This document shows, piece after piece, positions 22,358-33,602 of a stretch of DNA of 64,000 nt. The stretch is from contig CM057225.1 in NCBI GenBank assembly GCA_029891385.1, forward strand, positions 76,719,887-76,783,886, written 5' to 3'. Under the pieces are notes generated by a model, which worked only from the letters and a program-made list of their open reading frames with translations, searched no databases and was not told the DNA's origin. The translations under genes and the position numbers were made by a program. The first letter of the stretch is position 1. Each line of letters starts with the position of its first letter. The stretch comes from Erythroxylum novogranatense. Its lineage: Eukaryota > Streptophyta > Magnoliopsida > Malpighiales > Erythroxylaceae.

Positions 22358-23104
22358 TCACGAATTTAATTTTTATGTCTGTCTTGGCGTCATCACAGAT
22401 TTATTTTTAACGTCTGTGTTGGACCCCGAACTTTGAGTGACAATTTGATTTAGTAATATGAATGATCAAGTGGATGATTTGATTGAAATGAAGTTATATA
22501 GCAAGAATTAAAAAGAAAAAGTGTGAAAATTTGAAGGATTTAGAAAGTTTGACTTTTTGGAGAGAGAATGTTTGACTTTTTGAGTTGACTTTTGTTTGAG
22601 GCAAAATTTGATAAAGTGATCTACATGAAACTTGTAGGTTATGTTAAGAGCTTTCTGTAGACATAAAGTTTGCAATTTTTCGATATCGGGAGTGAAAGTT
22701 ATAATCAGTCAAAGTTTATGTTTGATAAGGTTGACTTTTGACTTTAATTATAATGATTGAATCTTTGATTAAGAAATTAACCTAGTTAGAGGTTAATTGA
22801 GCTTTAATGTTCTGCATGAAAATTGAAGGATTTGTTTTGATCTTTATTTCGATATAAAGTATGTAATTTTTCGATCTCGGAATAATAAGTTATGATTTTT
22901 ACAAGTTTGTATAGAGAATAGTATCTTTGACCGAAAAATGGACTTCCGAAGGAGTCGAATTGAGTTTTATGTCCTTCGTGAAAGATGTAGAGCTTTCTTT
23001 AAGCTTTCTATACAGACTAAGTGTGTCAAAATCGGAGTTCGGAATTAAAAGTTATGAATTTTGGAAGTTTAGAGGAAAAAAAGAAGAAGAGGAAAATGAT
23101 TTAT

Positions 23105-23255
23105 CCCCGTCACTAGGGCGACGCGTATCGCCATAGCGATGGCGAACGTTCAGCGCCGCCGTCGCTACGGCGACGCGCATCGCCGTAGCGATGGTGAGCA
23201 TTTTGGCTCGCGTCGCTAGGGCGACGTCCACGTCGCCATAGTGATCGTGTGCCTA
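23105..23255 (+). repeat. GC palindrome cassette, G1
   Basis: Repeated hairpin-forming units built on GTCGCTA/TAGCGA: CACTAGGGCGACGCG, ATCGCCATAGCGATGGCG, GTCGCTACGGCGACGCG and CGTCGCTAGGGCGACGTCC. The block is bounded by an A-rich GAGGAAAAAAAGAAG tract and by TCCGTCCGACATCCGATTGA. Both borders are shared with G2, whose cassette is different. Confidence 0.8.
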
Positions 23256-26029
23256 TCCTCGCCTAATCTGACGTCGTTTTGCTCCTTCAGTTTTCTTGCT
23301 TCCTCCTCCAATCTGACCTTTGTTCACTGTTTTGCTCATATCTTTTCCGTCCGACATCCGATTGAGTTGATTCTTGCGGCGTCGGATTCGTAAGACAATT
23401 CTCTACATTTTCATGAGAAATTTGTAATTTTATGAGATTAAATTAATGGTGATTAATTTAATCAAAGTGAGTCGGTAAATTTTCCGAACATAGTTCAGTG
23501 TTTTGTGAAATTCGGGATCTGTAGAAAATTGAGGCGAAATAAAGATAAGACAAGGGGCTACAAATCTTATGAAGGCTTGAAATGTCAATTTTGCCCCTAA
23601 GACTTTTAAGTTTTGAATTTAAGTTCGGATTAGGGTGAAATTTTGGATTGGGAACACCTGTGAGTAATTTGAGCATAACTTTTGATCTGGGAATCGAAAT
23701 GAGGCGATTGTTGTTTTTAATTAAACTAGAGACATAAGGATACAATTGTTATGAAGACATCGAGTTTCAATTCTGGGATTAAGAATGTGAAATTTTGGAC
23801 GGAAATAATCGTACATGGAAAATGTGTTAGAATATGGATAAACCCGAACTGTTTTGCGCATAACTTTTGATATAGTGATCGGAATTGAGCGCGGTTGGTG
23901 GCGTTGGATTCTTATGATTGAGAGGAACATTTCTCTAGAAGGAAGTTTTAGCAAATTCCTTCAACTTGATAGTGCGAATCAGACCCGCAAGTGAGAATGG
24001 CATAAAATAAATGTAAGGGCAAAATGGTCAATTAACCATCATTTAATGAAACGCATATGGTGATGTCGTTTTTGGCATATTAAAAGCCACGAAAGTGGCT
24101 GGAAATTTCCAGAGAAAAGAAGAAGAAATAAGAAGAAAAGGAAGAGTGGTTTTCGTATGGGAGAAGAGAGAACAAGAAAGAGAAAACTTAATTTTGATTT
24201 TTCTACTTGATTCTTTAGGATTTTCATGTTGATCCAAGAGGGAAAAAGGTTGGAAATGAAGAAAGCTTGCTTTGGGAACCAAGAAATTTCGAAAATGAAG
24301 AGAGGAAGAGGTAAGAGAAATTCTTCTACTTTAAATTTTTGATAAGTTTTTGGTTTAGAATTATTAGAAATGATGTGGGTGTACTAATTCCTTGATCAAT
24401 TTTAGAGAATACATGTTGAAATTGATTTAATTTTGGATGAAAAGTTAATTGGAATTATGCCCAAATTTTATAATTTGGGATTTTTGGAAATTGTTAGTGT
24501 AGAGTCATGGAAAGTACTATGGATTGATGATATGTGAAGTTAATTTTGAAGAAATTGTATTTTGTGGTATTGAATTTGGATAAATTAGTTTAGGCCAATT
24601 TTGGAAATTGGGGATTTTTGAAATTGGTGGTGTAGATATTTTGGAATTAATGTGAATTGATGAATTGTGAAGTTAGTTTTGAAAATTAAGTTATTTATGA
24701 GATTGAATTTGGGTGTATTGGCTTGGAAGTATGATAATTATGAATTTCCGATAGTTAATTTTGAGAATTATGCAAATTTATGATGTGAAATTGAATGATT
24801 ATGGCGTAGGTCGATTTTAATTGAATGAAGGAAAGAAGCAAGGATCAAATTGGAGCTAGGATCAAGTTTCTGGCAATAATTCGAGGTGGGTAGCATATTT
24901 ATATTTTGATTTATAGGCAATATACGAATTTTCAAAAATGAAAGAAAGCAAAAGTTTGGATTTTGATAAATTATTGTTTGTAAATGTTTGAAAATACGAA
25001 TTGATTAAAAGTTTGAAATTTTGATTTTCGAAGGTTTTCTGAAAAATTATTATAAGCTGATTTGATAAATTGATAGAAATTTCTGAAAATGCATTTGTTG
25101 TGTATGCATTGATAATTATGCATATTGTTGCATTTATTGATTAAGTGAATTAATTGAATTATATGATATGTGTGAATTTGTGAGATTGTTTTAAGTTGAT
25201 GAAATAATGTTAGAAAAGTAAAATTTTGGAAAGTGCCTTCGGGCAATTTGAATTTCCGTTTTCGATATGTGTTATGTGGGTTCGGTAGGTCCTTTGGTGA
25301 GTCAGCGCTGTCTCTATGTGTATAGCCTTTTCCCGGCTGCCCGCTAGTAGCACGGAGCTCCGATTTCGGACTCCCTCATTGTTGGACCCCGAACCTTGAG
25401 TGACAATTTGACTATGATCAAGTGGATGAGTTGATTGAAATTAAGTTGAAGATCATGAAATAAAGAGAGAAAGTATGAAAATATGAAAAATTGTGTAATA
25501 GTTGACTTTCTGGCCTTTGAAGGTTGACTTATGATTGAGGCAAAATTTGATAAAATGATCTACATGAAACTTGTAGATTATGTTGAGAGCTTTTTGTGGA
25601 CATAAAGTTTGTAATTTTTCGATATCGGGAGTGAAAGTTATGATCAGTCAAAGTTTATGTTTGATCGGGTTAGACTTTTATATTGGTTGGAACTTTGACT
25701 GAGAAATTAACCTAGTTAGAGGTTAATTGAGCTTTGATGTTCTTCATGAAAATTGAAGGATTTGTTTTGATCTTTATTTCGATATAAAGTATGCAATTTT
25801 TTGATCTCGGAAAATTAAGTTATGATTTTTGCAAGCGTGTATAGAGAATAGTATCTTTGACCGGAAAATGGACTCCCGTAGGAGTTGAATTGAGTTTTAT
25901 GTTCTTCTTGGAAGATTTAGAGCTTCTCTTAAGCTTTCTATAGAGATTAAGTTTGTCAAAATCGGAATTCGGGATTAAAAGTTATGAATTTTGGAAGTTT
26001 AGAGGAAAAAAAAAAAAAAAAAGGAAAAG

Positions 26030-26215
26030 GTTTAGCGCCTCGCTAGGCGACGGCTTCGCCCTAGCGGCGGGCGCCCATCTGCGCCTCGCTAGGCGACGCC
26101 TCGCCTGGCGAGGCGGGCGTTCTGCTCGCCTAGGCGACGCCTCGCCCTAGCGAGCGGGCGTCTCGCCCTCATGAGCGCCTCGCCCTCATGAGTTAGGGCG
26201 TCCGTCTGCATCTGA
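26030..26215 (+). repeat. GC palindrome cassette, G2
   Basis: Reiterated CGCCTCGCTAGGCGACG and TCGCCCTAGCG units able to fold into strong stems, preceded by a run of about 18 A. It occupies exactly the position of 23105-23255 in G1, but the sequence differs throughout. Confidence 0.8.
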
Positions 26216-29200
26216 CGCCGTTTGTTTCTGAAATTTTTGATTTCTTTGTTTTAATCCGACCTTTGCTCACTATTTTGCCTATATCTTTTCCGTCCGACAT
26301 CCGATTGAGTTGATTCTTTTGCGTTGGATTCCTAAGACATTGAATTTCAGTTTATAAGAAATTTGTGAACTTTTGAGATTAAATTAATGGTGATTAATTT
26401 AATCAAAGTGAGTCGGGAAATTTTCCGAGCATGATTCAGTGTTTTGTGAAATTCGGGATCTGTAGAGATCCGATTGAAGCGATTCTTGAGGGAAATAAAG
26501 ATAAGACAAGGGCTACAAATCATATGAAGACATGAAATGTCAATTTTGCCCTTAGGACTTTTAATTTTTGAATTTAAGTTCGGATTAGGGTTTAATTTTT
26601 GGATTGGGAACACCTGTGAGTAATTTGAGTATAACTTTTGATCTGGGAATAGAAATGAGACTATTCTTGTTTTGAATTAAACTAGAGACATAAGGCTACA
26701 ATTGTTATGAAGACATCGAGTTTCAATTCTGGAATTAAAAATGTGAAATTTTGGACGGAAATAATCGTACATAAGAAATGTGTTAGAATATGGATATTTC
26801 CGCACTGTTTCGCACGTAATTTTTGATGTGGTGCTCGGAATTGAGCGCGGTCAGTTGCGTTAGATTCGTATGAGTGAGAGGAACATTTCTCGAGAAGGAA
26901 GTTTTGACAAATTCCTTCAAATCGATAGTGCGAATCAAACCGCAAGTAAGTGTAACTTTAAGTTTTAAATGAAGGACAATTTGGTCATTTGACCTTCAAT
27001 TAATGAAACACATGGAGAGATGTCGTTTTTGGCTATTAAAAGCCACGAAAGTGGCTGGAAATTTCCAGAGAAAAGGAGAAGAGAAATAAGAAGAAAGAAG
27101 AAGAATGGAGAAGAGTTCGGGTGATGGAGAAAAGAAGAGAGAGAAAGCTTTGTTTCAATTTTTCTACTTGTTTTTTTTGGGATTTTTGAGTGGATTGCAA
27201 GAGGAAAAAGGTGGAAAAGCATGAGAGCTTCCTTTCAAGCTAGGAAAATTCGAATTTGGAAGAGAAAGAGGTAAGAGAAATTGTTCTACTTTGAGATTTT
27301 GATTAATTTTCGGTTTAGAATTATGGCATATAAGATGGGTTTATGGATTGTGGAATTAATTTTGATGTATATGCTTTAGGTTGGGTTTAATTTTGGATGA
27401 AAAATTGATTAAGGTTTAGGCTTAATTTTATGATTGAGAATTTTGAGATATTTTGGTGTAGAATTATAGGAAATATGATGAATTGATGATATATGAAATC
27501 AATTTTGAAGAAATTGTATTTTGTGGTATTGTATTGAGATAAATTGGTTTAGGCCAATTTTAAGATTTGGGGATTTTTGAAATTGAGGATTTAAATAGTT
27601 TGGAATTAATGTGAATTGAGGAATTGTGAGATTAATTTTGAAGAAATTATGTTTTATGAGATTGAATTTGGGTGTCTTGGTTTAGGCCAATTTTGAAAAT
27701 TGGGGATTTTCAAAATTGGAGATTGAAATAGCTTGAATGTAAATGGAATTGGTGAATTCCTAAGTTGATTGTGAAAATTAAGTATTTTCTGATGTGAAAT
27801 TTGGATGTTTATGGTTTAGGTTTTGGTATTTTGGAAGAGAGAGAAAAGCAAGGATCAATTGGAGCTTGAAATCAAGTTTCCGGCAATAATTCGAGGTGGG
27901 TAGCATATTTATATTTTGATTTATAAGTTAAATATTACTTTTCGAAAATTTGAGAAAATGAAAGAAAAGATTTTCGTACTTTGTTTATTTCTGAATGATT
28001 TTTGGAAAATTATTACAAGCGTAAATTCATTTCGTTAAATGATTTGATAGAAATTTCTGAAAATGCATTTGTTGTGTATGCATTATTCAATTGTTGAAAT
28101 TATTGTTTGATTGAATGTTTTGATTGTGAATTTAGTGAATGATAGACTGAAAATTGAGTGGTATGCATTTTTGGGAAAATTTTGAAGAAAAGTACGAAAT
28201 TGAAAAGTGCCTTCGGGCAATCCAACTTTTCGTTTTCGATTATGTGTTATGTGGGTTTGGTAGGTCCCTTGGTGAGTCATTGTTGTCTATGTGTATAGCC
28301 TTCTCCAGTTGCCCATTAGTGGCACGGACTCCGTTCGGACTCCTTCACGGCTACTAATTGGACCGCTATGCGGAAAAGTGTAGTACGTTACATTCACGAT
28401 CGCAGGACCGCTTATCTGGAGGACTATGCGATCTGCTCTGCTTGGACCGAGCAGACCATTACGATGTGTTATATGTTTTGATTTGTTTATGTGTTCTCGC
28501 ATTCATATTTATGAAAAATTCAAGAAGTTTTGAAAATGAGAAAAAGTGAGATTATTATGAAAAGTTTGAAAATATGAAAAAATGGGTTTGAGGAAATTGT
28601 TTGAAAAATTATAAAGTTTGAAAAAATTAGCCTTTTGGCTAAAAGAGTATTAAAAATGATTTGACTTATTTATCGGTTTATAAATGTGTTATCCACGAGC
28701 TTTGAAGCTCACCCCTTTCATCCCCATCTCCGGGTTTGAAAGGAGATTGGATGAAAGAATGTGAAGACATCGATTCAAGCGGTTTTGTGTTTTGAAATTT
28801 GCATGAGTTAGTTTTGAGTAATCTGAAATTTGAGTATGGAAATGTTTATGGTTTAAGATAGATTTGAAAGAAAGTGTATTTGTGTATAAAGTTGAGTATT
28901 GTAAATGAATGAGAAATTTGTATATGAAATTATGAATAGTTTGGGAATCTATATGTATGGTGATTTGAGAATTTGATCGAGTTATGAGATTGGTATGTTG
29001 ATTTGAGAATTATGGAAGTGTTAGGTTTAAATGTGCGTTTACTGCTTGGTGTTGGATTCGGACGGAGTGTCCGATGATTTTGAGTGTATTTGAGATTATA
29101 GAAGTGTATTCTCGCTTTGCAGAATTTTTGTTAGGATAAAGGCAGTAGTTATCTTTAGAATTTTCGATAAGATTTGGGATAAAAGTGTAATTTTGGAAAT

Positions 29201-29399
29201 TGGATGCATTGGTTATGTTTTAAATGTGTTTGAGTAAGAGAAGAAATGAATAAGGAATGAGAATAAGAAAAAAAAAAATTCATAACGGATTTTGGAGCGT
29301 CTTAGGAATTCCCAACGCGATTCTGCTTTCTGTTCTTTGCTTATGCGGATGTCGGAAAGTGTTTTACATTGATTTGTTTGCTTACTTTGTTTTCTATCC

Positions 29400-29660
29400 G
29401 AATTGATTTGCATTCGATTCGATCTCGCTTTAAACTTATTCGTTCCGCTTTGTGATCCGTATTCGATTATTTCGCTTCACTATATTCGATTGAATCATTC
29501 GTTTGATTCGATTAGCTTTTGCTTCCGCTTGCATTTGTATTTCGATTCGATTTGCATTTGCTTCCGCTTACTACTTCGGTTTGTTCGCTCGCATTTTGTT
29601 GTCGATCCAAAATTTCCGCTTCCTTCGTTTCCGTTTGCTTGGTTTCCGTTCTGTATAAGT
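29400..29660 (+). repeat. TTCG-rich pyrimidine tract before the G2 end
   Basis: A degenerate low-complexity run of ATTCGATT, TTTGCTTCCG and TTCGCTTC units. The same kind of tract precedes the ends of G1 (30790-31030) and F (33370-33570). Open frames across it on either strand are composition effects. Confidence 0.6.
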
Positions 29661-29661
29661 A

Positions 29662-29764
29662 GTTGGGTTCGGGTAACGGGATCCAACAGCTATGGTATCA
29701 AAGCATAGAGTGAAAGTGTTAAGTTTATTCGGTTGGGATCCGGTTCCCGGATCGGGTCCCAACA
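29662..29764 (+). other. Tandem LTR ends with a PBS between them (G2)
   Basis: End type X (GGTAACGGGATCCAACA, to 29688) is followed by TGGTATCAAAGC (29693-29704, a PBS) and then end type Y (GGATCGGGTCCCAACA, to 29764), which abuts the TSD. Both ends carry a GTTGGG.../...CCAAC hairpin. Confidence 0.7.
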
Positions 29765-31026
29765 CTCATGGCTACACTGGACCGCTATCGGAAAGTGTAA
29801 TGCGTTTCATTCACGATCGCATGAACCGCTATCTTGGGACTATGCGATGACGTTCTGTTTGGACCTAGCCAGACCATTCTGATATGTTATGTGTTTTCAA
29901 TTTTGTTTCCGTATTTTGCATTCATATTTATGAAAATTAGAGAATTTTTGAAAAAAAAAAGTGAGATGATTATGAAAAGTTTGAAAAATATGAAAAAAGG
30001 GGTTTGAGGAAATTGTTTGAAAAATTAGCCCTTTTGGCAAAAAGCTTGTGAAAAATGATTTCCGCTTATTTATCGATTTATAAATGAGTTATTCACGAGC
30101 TTCCGAGCTCACCCCCCTTTCATCCCCATCTCTAGGTTTCGAGCAGGAGATCGGATGAAAGAATGGGAAGACGTCAGTTTCGACATTTGAATACGTTAGC
30201 TTTTGAGTAATTTGGATCTTTAGTAGTCTGAATATATTTTTGGCTTTAGATAAGTTTGGGAAAAATGTATTTGTGTATAAAGTTGAGAATTGTGAATGAT
30301 TGTGAAATTTGTATATAAAATTATGGATAATTTGCGAATATATATATATTACTGATATGGGAATTTGATTGAATTATGAGTTTGGTATTGAATTGAGAAT
30401 TATGGAAGTATTAGATTTAGGTTTGCGTTTTGCTGGTGTTTGGATTCCGGACGGGAGAGTCCGATGATTCTGAGATCTGTTTGGCATTTAGAAGTGTATT
30501 TCTTTACCCTTGCAGGTTTGGGTTAGGAGAAAGGCAGCCGTTATGCTGCCGAAATTTCGATAAAAATTAGGATGAATATGATTTTTGGGATTAATACCAA
30601 TGTGTAAGAATATGGTTAGTTTTGAGAGTTTGCATGAGAAAGAATTTCCAAGGAAAAAGGATATAAGATTTCTTTGTATGAGTTTGATAAATGGGTATAA
30701 GAAGAAAAAAAAATTATACCGGATTTTGGAACGTCTTAGGGTTTCCAACGCGACTATGATCATTCGATAAGTTTTCTTTGATTATTGTTTCCGGATGTCG
30801 GATACGTTCTGCTTGATTTCGTTTCGCTTCGAAATCTATTCGTTTGATTTGATTAGTTATTGCTTTCGTTTTCCGATTCGCTTCCGTTTCACTTCGGATT
30901 CCGTTTTTGGCTTCCGCATTTTGTTTCCGCTTCGATATTTCGTATTTTTGTTCGCTTCCGCATTCGCTTTGCTTCTGCTTTGATTCCGCTTCGGTTGTTT
31001 CGTTTCCTCTGTTCTTTCGCTTTTCC

Positions 31027-31155
31027 GATTGGGATCCGGTTCCCGAATCGGGTCCCAACATTTATGGTATCAGAGCAAGAAGAGTTTATAAAGAATCATG
31101 CGTACGTATGAGGGAATCTGTATGAGTAGTTGGATTTCGGAAACGGGATCCAACA
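31027..31155 (+). other. Tandem LTR ends with a PBS between them (G1, reverse order)
   Basis: Here end type Y (GAATCGGGTCCCAACA, to 31060) comes first. Then comes TGGTATCAGAGC (31065-31076), then end type X (GGAAACGGGATCCAACA, to 31155). The order is reciprocal to that in G2. Confidence 0.7.
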
Positions 31156-32817
31156 GCTGTGCTGACATCATCGTCTGCTTTTGTATTTTTGACCCCTCTT
31201 TTTTCTTTTGGCTATAACTTTTTGTGTAAACCTCCGATTGAGTCGATTTTTGAAGCGTTGGATTCCTAAGACATTTTTCTATCTTTTCATACTATATAGA
31301 TCGGTTTTGGCATTAAACAGAAAAAGATCGACCCCATCAAAGTGAGCTGATCGGTTGTAAAAGTTTGAACAGTGTTTAGTATTTTGGATATATCTCAGTT
31401 GGTAGAGCTCCGATTGATCTGATTCTTTTTGGAAATTAAACTAGAGACATGGGGCTACAAATGTTATGAAGAAGTCGAGCTATAATTTAGCTTCTAAGAC
31501 TTCCAAATTCGGGTCGGAATTTAGGTATAGTGTTCAGCCTCGGGTCTACAGAACAAGCTTCAGTATTTTGAAGATATCTTGAGCTATAGAGCTCTGATCG
31601 ATCTGATTCTTGAAGCATTGGATTCATAAGACATAGAGGAACATTTCTCTAGAAGAAAGTTTTGTCAAATGGCTTCATTTACCTGATTGAAATAATCATA
31701 GAAGATGTCAGTTTTAAAGACCAATGGAGGGGCAATTTTGGAAGTTTACTTAAAGGGTTAAGTTTATAGGCTTAAATGGAGGGGCTTATGGGTCATTCCC
31801 CATTCATTAAATGACATGACACTATAAAAAGGATTGAGCTGTTGTTTCTTTAAGTGAGGCACGACACTTGAACAAAAGGAAAGAAAATAAGAGAGAAGAG
31901 AGAAGGGAGAGCAAGCTTCGGTGGAGAAAAAGGGGAGAAAGCTAGGGCTCGATTTTTCTACCACTTAAAGAGTGATTTTGATGTCATTCTAAGAGAGAGA
32001 AAGGTGGAGGATGAAGAGAGCTTCATCTTGAACCAAGAAAATCTGAAAATGGAGGAGAAATGAGGTGAAGTTATATTGGAAGAAAGAAGGAACCAATGGA
32101 CAAATTGGAGCTAGGAACAACTTTCTAGCATCGAATCGAGGTGGGTAATGTGTTTGTAATTTGAATTTATAAGCCACTACTGCTTTCTTTAAATAAAGAG
32201 ATTTTTCTGATTTCAATTGCATCATAAGTGTTGCATCATTGTGTTTTGAAAAATCATCATTAATTTCATACATGAGCTTTTGATGAATTACAAAATACAT
32301 TTGTGTTATGCCTCGAAAGATTTCATGGCATTTCGTATATTCGAAAGAAAGAGCATTTTGATAAATGATCTTGAGCATTGCTTATATGCTTTTGTGTGGG
32401 CGAGAGAGTTACGGATGGATAGTCACGTGCACGTCAACGTATGGAAAATTATAGCCTTCTCCCGGCTGCCTACTTGAGGCTTACGAGATCTAAAAAATGG
32501 ACTCGTCGTGTTTACGGTAAACTTCAGTTTCCGTCATATTTATGGAACTCTCGAGCCATGTGTTGTGCATTCCATATGTGAATTGCCATTGCATCTATGA
32601 ATTGCCAAGTTGATGCATTCATGTTTATAAATTTATGAGTTTATGGTTGAAAGCCTAAAAATCATATGTTTTGCAAATGGCAATTTTGGCTACAATGAGA
32701 AAAGTACTTTTTGAAAATGTGCTTTACGGATTTCAAAGAAATGTTTTCTAAGACCAGAGAAGAAAAAAAAGAATTTCAAGGATTTTGCTTATATATTTTT
32801 TATAAACTGTTACCCAC

Positions 32818-32854
32818 GGGCTGTAAAGCTCACCCCCTTCATTCCCATCCACAG
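32818..32854 (+). promoter_or_regulatory. Hairpin / CTCACCC / CAG module, F
   Basis: GGGCT-GTAA-AGCTC (32818-32831, one G-T pair) is followed by ACCCCC, a pyrimidine-rich run and CAG|GTG (32852-32854). A TATAAA lies about 20 bp upstream of the hairpin. Confidence 0.5.
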
Positions 32855-33602
32855 GTGATGAGAAGAAGATCGGGTGAAAGAAAATGAAGATTTCTGTTTG
32901 CATGTGTTTATATTGTATTATTGTTAAGTTAGATGGTTGCTGAGAAGTCTAGAATCGTTGTGTATTGTGTACTTTGGTTTAGGGTTATGGGTAATATATA
33001 AGGCTTGAAAATGCCACTATGATTTGTATAAAGCTTTGATTTATGAAATGGTGTATAAATCGTAATTGTATTTATGAGGTTTGGATGAGGCTATTGAGTT
33101 ATGGTATTGCACATGGATATGTTATATAACTTGTGTATGTCCAACTGAGATATAAGTATGATTTGTATATGGAGAAATGTGAATGAACGGGTATTGGACG
33201 TTGGATAGTGCGATTGTATGTGAATGTTATTGGATTGAGGATATTGAAGTCACTTGTAAGAGATGGAATGAAAATGAAAGAAAGAAAGAAAGAAAAAAAA
33301 ATGTACACGGATTGGATTAGTTTTGACTGATAGTCTTAAGGTTTCCAACACAAACGCTTTCTTTGATACTTGTTCACGGATGTCGGCTCCATTTTGTTAC
33401 GTATCAAAAATTGGTTTCGATTCGATTTGCTTTCGATTCGTTAATGATTTGTTGAGCTTTGTGATCCGAAGTTTGCTTCGTATCTGATTTGATTTCTCCT
33501 TATGTTTTGTTTCCTTGCTTTGATTCGATTTATATTGGTTCGTATTCGTATTCGTTTTCTATTTTCGGGTTGGGGCGTCGGTCTCCGGATCGGGTCCCAA
33601 CA

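Larger units (their letters stand above)
25380..29764 (+). repeat. LTR G2 inserted in G1 (TSD CTCAT)
   Basis: It starts TGTTGGACCCCGAACC at 25380 and ends GGGTCCCAACA at 29764, with CTCAT on both sides (25375-25379 and 29765-29769). It is a sister of G1, collinear over its length. There is no gag-pol. It contains a TATTAAAAG box (27034), a donor GAG|GTAAGAG (27271) and the hairpin GAGCT-TTGA-AGCTC (28697-28710). Its acceptor dinucleotide is changed (CCGGG in place of CTAGG). Near the end, a first terminus at 29688 and a PBS (29693-29704) precede the true terminus. Confidence 0.9.
22417..31155 (+). repeat. LTR G1 (solo-like, split by G2, composite 3' end)
   Basis: It starts TGTTGGACCCCGAAC at 22417. 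The LTR runs to 25379, is interrupted by G2, and resumes at 29770. A first end (CCCAACA) is at 31060. It is followed by TGGTATCAGAGC (31065-31076) and, 79 bp later, by a second end, GGGATCCAACA at 31155. Flanks are GTCTG (22412-22416) and GCTGT (31156-31160), which do not match. A GTCTG does occur at 31173-31177. This favours a recombinant structure. G1 has a TATTAAAAG box (24078), a consensus donor GAG|GTAAGAG (24311) and hairpin plus acceptor (30097-30135). Confidence 0.8.
21167..33602 (+). repeat. Solo LTR F, split by G1 (TSD CATCC)
   Basis: It starts TGTTGGACCCCG at 21167, ends GGGTCCCAACA at 33602, and is flanked by CATCC on both sides (21162-21166 and 33603-33607). Its own pieces are 21167-22416 and roughly 31156-33602, about 3.7 kb. 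It contains repeated CATGAAAGTTGTAGA modules (21800-22260), a bZIP-type palindrome cassette interrupted by G1, a TATAAAAA box (31823-31830), GAG|GTGAAG as a weak donor (32065), CCTTCTCCCGGCTGCC (about 32,455) and a hairpin-CTCACCC-CAG module (32818-32854). There is no internal coding region, so it is a solo LTR. Confidence 0.9.

Noticed and set aside
29403..31125. Several frames of 60-115 codons rich in R, F, S, K or Q
   Set aside because: They translate the TTCG-rich low-complexity tracts on either strand.
31156..31160. GCTGT as the right target duplication of G1
   Set aside because: It does not match GTCTG on the left. Three of five positions differ.
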